64,000 nucleotides of DNA, taken from positions 524,783-588,782 of the forward strand of contig QRDG01000416.1 in NCBI GenBank assembly GCA_012064385.1, read 5' to 3'. Numbering within the stretch: position 1 is the stretch's first letter; every line of letters starts with the position of its first letter. This document shows, piece after piece, positions 10,603 to 22,256 of this stretch. Source of the stretch: Puccinellia tenuiflora. Its lineage: Eukaryota > Streptophyta > Magnoliopsida > Poales > Poaceae. A program made the translations under genes and the position numbers. Below the pieces are notes generated by a model that was not told where the DNA came from, made no database searches, and was given only the letters and a program-made list of their open reading frames with translations.

Positions 10603-11343
10603 ATGACACGTCCGGGGCTTGTTGTCCGTCTGACTCGCTGTGAGGATGTCCTCGGGTTTCCCGCCTTGTTTGTTGCTGCCTTAGCCAGCCAGGGTTGCCC
10701 TTGGTACCCTGAGTACGTCGTGTATGAGCAGCACATGCCGTACGGACAGGGGCAATTCTTCTGTAAAGCCCGCGTCCTGAATCCGGATGGAGACGGAGTC
10801 CAGCACTAGAGTGTCGGTGTGGGCATGACCGTGGAGCAGGCTGTTCAAGAGGCTGCGTTCAACGGCCTCTCCGTGTACCGCGGAGACTGCGATTATCTGG
10901 GCAACCCAATTTCCGACTTTTATCACTTTCCAGCTGCCGAGGCCGGTCTGGAGGGCTGCTATGTTGCTAGGTACTCCAACCCAGCGACCGAGCCAGACCC
11001 CAGTCACAGAGCTCTTATCGAGATGGTTAGGGCGTTGGACCTTCGTGCCCGTCAGTGGTACCTATACATGGTGGCTGCCCGTGATAGTCACCGGAGCACT
11101 CTGAGGGCTTTGGAGCCTTATGTCCATGCCGGGATAGTTTCCCCAGATCTCCTCTCGCCGCTACCGATGGAGCTGCCCAACTACATGAGCAGCCCAAGGG
11201 TGGGTGGCACCATTCCACCACGAGGACCTGCTCGAGATGTCGGGGGCGACGTCCACACGCCGCCGTATGTTGACCAGCCAGCAAGTGCACGCCGTTTCCG
11301 CACTCGCTCTGTGCGTCTCCCGGAGAGTGCTCAGTACTTCTAG
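10603..11343 (+). pseudogene. A extra ORF upstream of gag, unknown function, one nonsense codon
   Basis: One reading frame of 246 codons from the ATG at 10603 to the TAG at 11341, interrupted only by an in-frame TAG at 10807-10809. The protein starts MTRPGLVVRLTRCEDVLGFP and has no gag, protease or polymerase motif, no clear signal peptide and no membrane segment. It is rich in Pro, Arg, Tyr and Asp, and its C-terminal quarter looks disordered. Constraint is suggested by the open frame on both sides of the stop. I recall similar pre-gag ORFs in related grass elements, but I cannot name a domain. It may instead be an unusual leader protein. Function unknown. Confidence 0.55.
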
Positions 11344-11697
11344 GAGACCTGTGTCTGCGGGTACCTTGTATCGTATCTTTGCCTTCCTGCGTGATGAGCA
11401 AGATACCCACTATCTGTAGTGGTTCCCTTTCGAGTTAGATTTGTTGTATCGAACCTAATGACTGGTATCATCCGTTTTTCCCATTCGTGTAATGCGTACT
11501 AAAAGCTTGTGAGCTTGTACTTGAATCACTTAATGGGTTTTATTCCGACTGGCTAATGTCCGCTAAGTTCAATTATTTTCCTGCCATGTTGATGCGATGA
11601 TACATGTTCTTCCTTGCTCATTCCTGCTAAATTGATGCCGTCCGTGGTCGCTTGTTCTGGGATGGATACTAACTGTGTCCTTGTTCATATCTCCAAA
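11344..11697 (+). other. Spacer between the extra ORF and gag-pol of A
   Basis: About 350 bp with no supported gene. It could carry signals for translation of the downstream gag-pol, but nothing specific can be read. Confidence 0.5.
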
Positions 11698-14600
11698 ATG
11701 GCTCCTACCCGTCGTGGTGAGCAAAGCAACCCTGAGCTACCGCCGCCACCCACTATGGCGGAGGTACTGATGATCATCGAAGAGGGCCGTCTGCGCAATG
11801 AGAATCTTCTCGCGCAATTAGTGCAGCAGGTGGCTCGGAGAAATACCGAATGTAACAATCTCAACGACTTCCTGAAGTCCCAGCCTCCCACCTTCGCTTT
11901 TGCCAAGGAGCCGTTGGATGCTGATGATTGGTTGCGTGCCCTGGAGCGCAAGTTTGTCGCGCTACATGTTTCGGCTGCGGAACAAGTGAACTTTGCAACC
12001 TACCTTCTGATGGGAGCCGCTGGCTCTTGGTGGGAAAGCCATGTGGCCATGACTGCTGCTGATCATGTGTTCACCTGGGAGGAATTCCGCACTGCCTTCC
12101 GCGCGGCTTACATCCCCAAGCCAGTCATGGAATTGAAGAGAAGGGAGTTCCTGAATCTGAACCAGCGACGGATGGATCTCCAAGCTTATGGGTGGGAGTT
12201 CAATCACCTGTCTCGCTATGACCCTCGAGATGTGACCAATGATGAGGACCGGCAATACCTGTTCCGCAAGGGACTGAATCCGCAGCTTCGTTATGAGCTG
12301 TTGCCCTTCAAGTTCCCGTCCTTCCAGGAGCTGTACAACCAGGCTATCACTCTGGAGCAAGGCAGGAAGGAGCTAGAGTCTTCCAGGAAGTCAGCTCCAG
12401 TGGACAACCAGGGCTCCTCTTCCTCCGAAGCCAAGAAGCGCAGGGTATTCGTGCCGTTCAGCTCGGTGCCCCGTGCTCCTTTCGTGCCCAAGCCTACCGG
12501 ACACAGGCCACCTCCGCCTCGCCCAACTACTTCGACCGTGGGTGCGGCTGGAAGTGGGTTCCGTCCTTGTCCGCCTGCACCGCCGGGACTCACTTGCTAC
12601 GCCTGTGGTCAGCCAGGTCACTACTCCAGTGAGTGTCCTCAGAAGGCCAGGGGCTCTACACCTGCACCAGCACCTTCCACACCCGCTGCCAAGGCTGCGA
12701 CTATTAGCCGTGGTCGTCTGACCCACGTCTCTGCTGAAGCCGCTGAAGAGGACCCCGGTGTTCTCATGGGTGAGCTCCAAATTAATGGATATCCAGCTAC
12801 GGTCTTGTTTGATTCTGGTGCATCGCATTCATTCATATCCATAGCTTTCGCAGTTAGCCACCAAATTGCGTTCTTGAACATGAACTCCCCACTAAAGGTT
12901 AAAACACCGGGATCTAGTTGGCTAACTGACTGGATTACTCCGGAAGTCCAGATATGCTTAGGCAGATGTCCTTTTCCCTTCCAGTTGATAGCTCTGAAGT
13001 CAGTTGGTATAGATGTTATTCTGGGTATGGACTGGCTAGTCAAATACCAGGCTAACTTAAATTGTGCTGCCAAGTCTGTCACAGTGGTCCAACCAACCTT
13101 CGGACCAGTGACTTACCTGTCCCCTCACTCCAAAATCCCAACCGCTATCGCTCCTCTCTCTCCAGAGATCAGCCTCTACTTTATGGAAGGTATCAACCCG
13201 CCTGAAATGCATGAGATAGGTGTGGTGTGTGACTTTCCCGACGTCTTTCCTGAAGAATTGCCTGGCATGCCGCCAGATCGAACTGTGGAGTTTGTTATCG
13301 AACTGGTTCCCGAGACTGCCCCGATTTCCAAAAGGCCGTACCGAATGCCGACAGAAGAGTTGACTGAACTGAAGAAGCAACTAGATGAACTGTTGGAAAA
13401 GGAATTCATTCGGCCTAGTAGTTCCCCCTGGGGTTGCCCCGTCATCTTTGTCAAGAAGAGGGATACCAATGTTCCTCGTCTGGTTGTTGATTATCGCCCT
13501 CTGAATGCGGTAACCATCAAAAACAAGTATCCTATTCCCCGGATGAATGATCTCTTCGATCAGCTAGCGGGCGCAACTGTTTTCTCCAAGATGGATCTGC
13601 GGTCAGGCTACCATCAGATCAAAATCAGGAAGGAGGATATTCCTAAAACGGCATTCACTACCCGTTATGGGTTGTATGAGTATACCGTCATGTCATTTGG
13701 CCCCACCAATGCTCCGGCCAGCTTCATGAGGCTTATGAACTCAATCTTCCATGAGTACCTCGACAAGTTTGTCATCATCTACATTGATGATATCCTCGTC
13801 TATTCCAAAACCGACGAAGAGCATGATGAGCATCTTCACCTAGTTCTGACAAAGCTCCGCGAACATCGCCTCTACGCTAAGTTCTCAAAGTGCGAGTTTT
13901 GGCTAAAGGAACTCGTCTTCCTAGGTCATGTGGTGTCAGCTTACGGAGTGTCCGTTATACCTGACAAGATACAGTCGATTCTGGATTGGCCTACCCCAAA
14001 GTCTGTCAAAGACATCCACAGTTTCCTTGGGTTAGCGGGTTACTACCGCCGATTCATCGAAGGTTTCTCCAAGATAGCCAAAGCTTTGACCGACCTTCTC
14101 AAGAAAGACAAGAAGTTTGTCTGGACGGACAAGGCTGAAGAGAGCTTCCAAACCCTAAAAGTCAAACTCACGACCACTCCTGTACTTGTCCTTCCAGACA
14201 CCGACAAAGACTTTGTCGTCTATTGTGATGCATCCCTCCAAGGCTTGGGCTGTGTATTGATGCAAGAAGGACATGTTGTCGCCTATGCTTTCCGTCAACT
14301 CAAACCACATGACAAAACTACCCTACTCATGATCTAGAGCTCGCTGTTGTGGCTCATGCTCTAAAGCAATGGAGGCCCTACCTGTTGGGTAACCGTTGCG
14401 AGATCTTCTCTGATCATCAAAGTCTGAAGTACCTTTTCACTCAACCGGATCTGAACCTTCGACAGAGAAGATGGTTGGAGTTAATCAAGGACTATGATGT
14501 GACCCTCAACTATCAGCCTGGCAAAGCCAACGTCGTGGCCGATGCCCTGAGCCGCAAGTCTTATTGCACTACCCTAATGGTTGAGCGAGCTCAACCTGCT

Positions 14601-16112
14601 CTTCATGAAGAATTCGCACGGTTGAATCTGGAGATCGTTCCCTCCGGGTATTTGGCCAACTTAGAGATCCAGTCCACCCTCGAGGATGATATCAAGGCCG
14701 CCCAGCAAAATGATGCTGAAATCCTCGAGATCAAGGAGAAGATAGCCAATGGGAAAGCCAAATGTTTCTCGGTTGACGACAATGGTGTCGTCTACTTTAG
14801 TAACCGTCTGGTGGTGCCCAAGAGTGGGAATACAAAAGAGTTGATCCTCTCCGAAGCTCACGAGTCACCCATCTCTATTCATCCGGGTAGCATCAAGATG
14901 TACCAAGATCTTCGCCCTCAATTCTGGTGGCCTTGCATGAAGCGCGAGATTGCCGAGTATGTTGCAGAATGCGACGTCTGTCGCCGGGTAAAAGCTGAAC
15001 ATCAAAAGCCAGCGGGTACCCTTCGCCCCATAGCCATCCCCGAGTGGAAATGGGATGAAGTTGGTATGGATTTCATTACTGGCTTTCCAAGATCGCAAAA
15101 GGGTAATACCGCCATCTGGGTAGTCATCGATCGTCTATCCAAGGTAGCTCATTTCCTTCCCGTACGCGAGGACATAACGGCGAAACAGTTGGCCGAGTTA
15201 TATGTTGCCCACATTGTTCCCCTCCACGGTGTTCCACTGAGGATCATCTCAGACCGTGGGAGCCTATTCGTATCCAGATTCTGGCAGAGCTTCCAATCTG
15301 CTATGGGAACCCGCCTCAACTTCAGCACCGCTTATCACCCTCAAACCGATGGCCAAACTGAAAGGGTGAACCACGTTCTCGAGGATATGCTTCGGGCTTG
15401 TGTTATCTCATTCGGCAAGGGTTGGGAAAAATACCTTCCCCTCGCCGAGTTCTCCTACAACAATAGCTATCAAGCCAGTTTGCAAATGGCTCCCTTTGAA
15501 GTCCTTTATGGGAGAAAATGCCGAACACCTCTCAATTTGTCTGAAACCGGAGAGAGGTCACTCTTCGGTCCTGACGTGATCAATGAGGCAGAAGAAAAGG
15601 TCCGTGTCATTCAAGAAAATCTAAAGATTGCTCAATCTAGGCAGAAGAGCTATTATGATAAACATCATCAGGAGGTTCACTATGAAATTGGTGACAAAGC
15701 CTATCTTCGAGTCTCTCCCCTCCGAGGCGTTCGTCGTTTCGGAATCAAGGGAAAATTGGCACCTCGTTTTGTTGGTCCTTTCACTATCCTGGGTAAGCGA
15801 GGTGATCTCTCCTATCAACTCGAGCTCCCAGAGAATTTCCCGGATGTGCATGATGTGTTCCATGTTTCCCAACTCCGTCGTTGCTTCAAAGATCCTATTC
15901 GTGGGGTCAATCATGAAGAGTTGGATATTCAGGAGGATCTGACTTACCGCGAGCATCATGTCCGCATCTTGGATGAAGCGGAAAGGAAAAATCGTAATAA
16001 ATCCATCAAGTTCCTCAAAATCCAGTGGTCTAACCATTCTGAAGACGAAGCAACCTGGGAACGTGAAACTAGTCTTCGTCAGGAATACCCCGCCTTCTTC
16101 ACTCAAGCCTAG
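11698..16112 (+). pseudogene. A gag-pol polyprotein of a chromovirus, broken by a single-base frameshift
   Basis: The start is taken at the ATG at 11698 (MAPTRRGEQ), where gag-like sequence begins. Domains in order: gag capsid-like region (residues about 50-260), a CCHC zinc knuckle (CYACGQPGHYSSEC, from residue 300), protease with DSGAS at residue 372, reverse transcriptase with YIDD at residue 695, and RNase H with its first Asp at residue 844. Then come the HHCC module, an integrase core with Asp codons at 15069 and 15252 and a Glu codon at 15360 (35 residues between the last two, a DD35E core), and a C-terminal chromodomain-like segment (15950-16110, KIQWSNHSEDEATWE). The frame changes once, in an A-run at 14314-14317 within RNase H, consistent with loss of one base; the first frame then stops at 14335-14337. 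Otherwise no stop is seen. Products would be virus-like particle protein and the enzymes that copy and integrate the element. Confidence 0.93.
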
Positions 16113-16134
16113 AATCTCGGGACGAGATTCCTGT

Positions 16135-16148
16135 AAGGGGGATAGAGT
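16135..16148 (+). promoter_or_regulatory. A polypurine tract
   Basis: A purine-rich AAGGGGGATAGAG stretch directly precedes the 3' LTR. The wider region around it (AATCTCGGGACGAGATTCC then CTGTAAGGGGG) is shared with C (34720-34759) and with B on the other strand. It primes plus-strand DNA synthesis. Confidence 0.85.
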
Positions 16149-18376
16149 TGTAACAGCCCCACTTTTGGACCCTGAAAATATGAGTAAAATTTTCACTTTT
16201 TGCATCTCAATTGCATCATGGCATATTTATCCAAATTGCTTCACATGAAATAATAAGGAGGCAACAAATAAGAAACCAGATATGATAATGTGAATGTTGA
16301 ACAAACTCTCAAATCAAATTCTCATATTTGTCCAGGAAGTTCCTACAACAACAAATATAATTGTTGCCAAATTTAATGCTTTAGCAAATTCAAATATTTG
16401 GATAAAACCCTAAAATACAAGAGAGCAACTTCTGAAATGTTACCACATGAGATAAATTCCAAATGGGCTGCAAATTTTATCACAGGTTCAAAATAATATA
16501 TTATGGCTCTGTGAATTTTTCCAGAATTTTTAAAAGTAATTAAGGGCCTCAAATAAATGCCTAAACTTGCCGGAATTAAAGAAATTGGAAAAAAAGGGAA
16601 AACCCTGACAGTGGGCCCCCCTGTCAGCGCCATCGTCACTGTTGCGACAGGGGGAACACTGCCGCCGCTTGCTGCCGCGCCCCACAAGGCCACCGCGGTC
16701 CCCTTGCTCTCTGGCCTCCCTGGAGCTTAAGGAGGACCTCCTCGTCGCTCTGCTCCTCCCCCCCCTCCTTTTTCCCCTGTTGCCGAAACCCTAAATCGAG
16801 CCGTGCATGGCCGTGCACTGACCGAGACGCCGCCGCTCGCCGCCGACGACGCGGGCCTCCTGGAGCAGATCGAGCTGGGGCAAAAGCTCGGCCTCCTTCT
16901 CCTCTTCCTACTCGCCCCAGCAATCGGACCGGGGAGCTCGGGATCATCGCATTCTTCTTCATCTTCTCCGCCTCCGACCGCCGGCCGCCGAGCACGTTTC
17001 CGTTGTCGTCAGCCCTCCTCTGCCTCCGACGAGCATCGATACATGCTCAGGGTGAGCACGCCGTCCTTCTGGACTTCTCCTCCTTCCTCCTCTCCCCCTA
17101 GGGCGTTAGATCCACCGTGGCCGCCGTCGGCCGTCCGCCGTCCGTCGTCGTCGTGGTCACTCCGGTGACCTAGAACCGGCGGCGCCGCCTCCTCCTGGTT
17201 CGCCATAGTTAGGCCGTCGAATGCGCATGTTTGCTAGCCTCCGAACGTAAGGCATCGACGGATGCGTCCACGCCCTCGCCGCCGGGCACCGCCGTGTCGC
17301 GCCGGTCGTGGCGTCCCGCGCCCGGGTCAAACCTGCCGGTGGGCCGCTGGCCGACGTGGCCTGCCAGCGTGGCTGCTGCCCCGCCGGTCAGCCACCGTGG
17401 CTAGATGCGGCCCGGTGCAAAACGTCCGGGCCATTTTCCTGGAATTTGTTTAAATGGCAGAAATGAATATGAACTTTGAAATTCGATATCTTTTGAACCA
17501 CAAGTCCAAAAATTGCAAATAATATGTCAAAATGCTCAGCAATAAAATGTCTATCTGTTAGTACCATTGGTTAATTAAATTGACCAAAATAATTTGCCTA
17601 GATTTAATAAAAACAGAAATGGCAGAAATAAGGTGGAATTTGGAAATTGCATAACTTTAGTTTTACTTGTCCAAAAATTGTGTTCAATAGCTCAAAATGT
17701 TCAGTGAACAATGGGCTACCACTTTATGCCATTTGAGAGAGTTGGAGAATTAAATTTTAGTGCTGTTTACCAAAATTACTAAAATGGCAGATTTAAATCC
17801 CATATTGAATATATCATAACTTGGTGAATATTAATTCAGAAATTGCAAATGATATACCAAAATGACCAGCAAAGCAAATGCTATCTACCTATGTTAATAT
17901 CACAGCATGCAAACAAATTTTCCTTTGATGTTAATTTCGAATTGGTTAAATGATTTAAATCGCATAACCGTTTAAATCACCATTTCTTCACCGTTAATCA
18001 GAAAAATGCAAACAAGGTACCAAAATGATCAGTAGGATAATACCTATCTAATAATGTCCTTTTCATGCATTTAGGACCCATATTTCAGTACTGGACATTT
18101 TGGTAAATAATGCAGATCACTAAGTTAAAGATGGAGTTTTAACCCGTTAATTGTGATATTTAATTTAGGGGTTCCATTTAACTTGTGGGACATGCCCAAT
18201 ATGTTTTCAATGCATAATTTGACCATCTCATCATGATTGTGCATTGCACCTTGTATTCTTGTTATTTATTTCTTTTCCTGTATTGGTTGTGTTTTGGTAG
18301 ATTCAGGAGTCGAGATTCCACCACAATACCTTGACAACCAGCGCGACCAGTACTACCAGCAAGGCAAGAGCTAACC
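16149..18376 (+). repeat. A 3' LTR, first 2.2 kb only
   Basis: Matches 6462 to about 8689 of the 5' LTR with scattered differences. At 18377 element B begins, within what is TAACCTAACC in the 5' LTR, so TAACC (18372-18376) is the likely target duplication. The remaining 1.6 kb of the LTR does not appear after B. Confidence 0.92.
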
Positions 18377-21300
18377 TGTAGCGCCCCGACCCCGGAATTA
18401 TACAGAGAGGCTATGAATCCGACACAACCATCAAGGTATAAGACAAAGATCGAGACTTGTGGAACAGAACTGGCACAAAGCATGACTCTACGACACAAAA
18501 GTATAGCAACTCATATAACGAGAAGAATACAAATATTACAAGCAAAAGGATCACAGATCCAACAATTCAACAAGCGGAAGCGGGTAGTGTTGTCTAACAA
18601 CAAGAAGCAAACATATGGCCTAAGAGGCCTACAATAAACATCATCCCAGCCAGCTTGTTCCACGGTCCCAAGCTGCCACCTGGGAACCCCAGACTAGTAG
18701 TCGACGTCAACGAAGAACCCACCTAGTTGCTCGGTGTCGTCCTCCTCTGAAATACAAAATCATAGAGGCAGCAAAGAGAGACTGAGTACGATGTACTCGC
18801 AAGTTTAGTAGGGCGATATAGGCCCAATGACTGACGGAGGCTCTAAAGCTTTATATGTATTTCTTTTGCATAAAGCTAAGTTTCATAAACCGAAATATAA
18901 TTGACACATGGCATTCGTCTACTCAGAATACTTTTCAAAAAGGGGTAAGAGAGTAACATTTGTCATCATTGGTTCTCATCGAACCCTTTTGTAACCAACC
19001 ACTCATCTCCACCAAGGCACCCCCTCGAATCACCCTCGAGGAAGTGAACCTTTAACACACGTTGATTATGCAACCTTTAGCTGCCATATCAATTAGGTTA
19101 ATATTATCTATGATCTTATCGTCTATTCCCAAGCTGTCCATAACCGTGGACACGGCTTTTCGAAAAGATTATCCCTGCAGGGGTGTACTAATTTACCCAT
19201 TGGTACCGTCCGGCTCACCTAATTGGCCCTCTTCCGGGGAAGGCCGGCGAGCAGGCGCGGTTAAACCTTTACCTCGCGTGAGACTATCCAAGAGTCATCT
19301 GTGGCCACAGGGCAAGTTTATCCAGCCTCAGCCCCTGCCCCATCGCCACGTCCTAAACACAAATCCTCATCAACATCATCTTTCCACTCACACGCAAATG
19401 GAAAACCGAACTAGAGGACCCTTGGATACGCCCGCACAAGTTATTCAGTTAGTAAGGCGCCCATACACCCACCAATGGCAGCACGCTCGTCTTGGTTCAA
19501 GAGGTAAAGAACTCGCACCTAGGGTCTAGAGTGAGGCAAAACACCATCCCCGATGGCAACTCACCCGAGCCGTCTTAGCATTTTAATTAACCATCACCAT
19601 TATCCACCATGCCCGAATCCTTCCATCAACATCAATAATTATGGAATTCAATAACGGACATAGAGCATCTATTTAAGCATGGCTAAGCATAGCTAAGCAT
19701 ATGAATACAACAATTCTATCTTTATTTTGGCCAACACTTCAACCCTAGGTTTCATAGGTAGGGATACATGTGATTGGCTCGGGGAAGAACATGCATTCAT
19801 AGGATATTCTAATATTTACCAAAAAGACATTTGAACCGCATGCAATATTATGGTGGATAAAATAATTTGATAAAACATAGGATGCTAGATGCCAAGAAGG
19901 TTAGGTTATCTCTTGCCTTGCTGCCAGGGCGTGAAGTACTGCTCGTCGGGGTAAGTAGAGAGACCCTCGACTCCGGAATCTATCGATACCCAAAAGGAAA
20001 AACAAGGAGCACATAAATCACAAGAACACAAGATGCAATGCTCAAACACATGATGACATGTACAATTGATGCAAAGATATTATCATTCAAATTTAATTAA
20101 CAAATTAAATGGAGCTCCAAATAATTAGTGCAATTATTTGGAAACAACCCCATATTTATCTTAGTGGCCACATTCTTTATAAAATATTAAATTATTAGAG
20201 AGGTGGCTCAAATATGCATGAACATGACAAGAATGGATAGGATTCGTCATTCCGATCATTTCAGTAATTTATTTGTAATTTTCGGAGCACCGAAGAATAA
20301 ATAGCAAATTAAATAAATGATTGAATTTACTTCATTTAATCAAATTATGAATAACATCAAATAAAAGTTTGTGATCATGACATGATATCATCATGGTTGA
20401 GTAGCATTTGACAAGTTGATCACTTTGATATTTAATTCATAATTTTTGGACAATTATTCAAAAAGTTATGGATTTTCCTAATTTGGGATTATTTAACCCA
20501 TTTTAGGAATTCTTAAATAAACAGCAAAATATGATTTCAAATAAACATTTCAATGTGTCCATTGGTTAGAGTTTGTCTTGCTGATCACATCGGTATTTTA
20601 TTTGTTGAAATTGGACCAATATCCGAAAAGTTATGAAATATTTAGAATCCAAATTATTTTCCAAAAACACGGAAATTACTGTGCAGGCCGGCCCGTAAGT
20701 CGGCCCAGGCCGGTTTGTAGGCCGGGGAGGTGCCAGAAGAGGCCGGCCTCAGAGCCGGCCCAGACCGGGTGTCAGGCCGGGCCCTAGCCAGAGGCTGCCG
20801 GCCTCGTGGCCGGCCCAGTCCGGGCCTCCATCGGAAGCAACCGGCCTGCTGGCCGGTTCAGGCCGGTTCCCAGGCCGGGGACGCGGTGACCGCGTCGGGC
20901 ACGCGTACGGGGACCCGGCGGCGACGGCGACTCAGGATGGCGGAGAGGGAGAGGGAAAATAGGGGCGGGGAAGGAGGAAGGAGATGTCCCAGAGATGCGC
21001 GGGCTCACCCTTGAGGCGTGGCTGGAAGTGGGGTGGCCGGAGGAGGTCGGTGGCGGCCAGAATCGTGCACAGACGGCGCCGGCCGGAGACGGAGGGGACG
21101 GCTTGATTCGCGCGAGTGGAAGCCTCCCGGCACGCACAGCTTGAGGAGGATGTAGAGGAGCTCGAGGCGGAGACGAGGGCGGCATCGGTTTGCCTCCGGG
21201 CGGCCGGAGTCGACGGAGAGCTCGACGGAGGCGCGCCGGCCGGAGACGAAACAGTCGCGGATGGCGGCGTTGGGGGCGACTCCGGGACGAGCCCCTGGAC

Positions 21301-22256
21301 CAGCGGGTAGAGGACGGTGAGGCGGAGGGCTCGGATGTCTTCGATTCGTGCGGGCGGCTCCAGGCGACGGAGGCGAGCTCGACGCTGCGGCGGCAGGGAG
21401 GGAGCTCGCGAGGGGGAGAGAGGACGAGAGGGTGAGGGGGCAGGTGGGGTAAGGGGTGAGGGAGAGGACAGGGACACGGTGCCCTTGACCAGGCGCGGCA
21501 AGGGAGGGGGGGCCCGGCGTCGTGGGCGTGGGCAGGTGGTCGACACGGCGACGGCAGCACTGGCCATGGCGCCAGTGTTGGCCCTGTGAGAGAGGAGAAG
21601 AAGAAAAGAAAAACAAAACACCCCTGTCTCAGTTTTTCTTGGAAATGCAAAAAGGGACAGGGCATTTTAGGGGTTTAAAATAAGGCACTTAAGCAATTTT
21701 ATAAAAATCTGGGAAAATTCATGTGGGCTCCCTAGGTCCTGAGGAATCACCACAAAAATTGTTATCCCAGAATAAAAAGGTTTGCACCACATTTAGCCAT
21801 AGGGTTTAATTAAGGCAAAATTTTATGATTTCCCAAATTCATTTATTTAGAGTATTTAAACAATTCCAAAAATAATGAAAATATTCATGGAGATTCTCAT
21901 AATCATACTGGAGCTCCCCATGATTTTAGTTTGAAATTTTGGAAAACTTAACTTGGTTCCAAAATAGAATTGAATTCAGCCAATTTTAAATTCTCATAAT
22001 TTATTTATTTGATTGGCATTTATAAAAATATATTCCTAGAACTTCCGGGACAATTTGGAAATTCAAGAATAAGTTGGTTTGGCCATTGTGGGCAAAGCAT
22101 TTAGTTTTGGAAAATTGAGGAAGGGTTTTGCTTCCTTTATTTTAAGGTGTTGCTTTATTTAAATTTAGCAATTTAAATAATTATGCCATGATGCAATACA
22201 AAGCAAAAAGTGAAAATTTGGCCCATATTTTAGGGTACCAAATCTGGGCTGTTACA
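18377..22256 (-). repeat. B 3' LTR, about 3.9 kb
   Basis: On the minus strand it starts TGTAACAGCCCAGATTTG (22256) and ends GGGGCGCTACA (18377). It contains a GC-rich island at about 20680-21600 with many GGCCGG motifs. The island gives long open frames on several strands, which I regard as composition artefacts. It is homologous to the C LTRs. Confidence 0.88.

Larger units (their letters stand above)
6462..18376 (+). mobile_element. A: chromovirus (Tekay/Del-like) Gypsy retrotransposon, 3' LTR interrupted
   Basis: Order: 5' LTR 6462-10321, PBS 10325-10336, extra ORF 10603-11343, gag-pol 11698-16112, polypurine tract, 3' LTR from 16149. Both LTRs start TGTAACAGCCCCAC and the 5' LTR ends GCGCTACA. 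The C-terminal chromodomain-like segment and the long LTRs fit the chromovirus Tekay/Del group. It is inserted in D1 (left flank GAGAA at 6457-6461). The matching right flank is absent because the 3' LTR is interrupted by B at 18377 and never resumes. Confidence 0.92.

Noticed and set aside
14349..16112. Integrase as a separate gene
   Set aside because: No ATG at its start and it continues the gag-pol protein after a one-base frame change; it is part of the same polyprotein.
20784..21665. Open frames of 200-290 codons on the minus strand in the B LTR
   Set aside because: They lie in the GC-rich LTR island in three overlapping frames, Pro/Arg/Ser-rich, with no conserved motif; composition artefacts.
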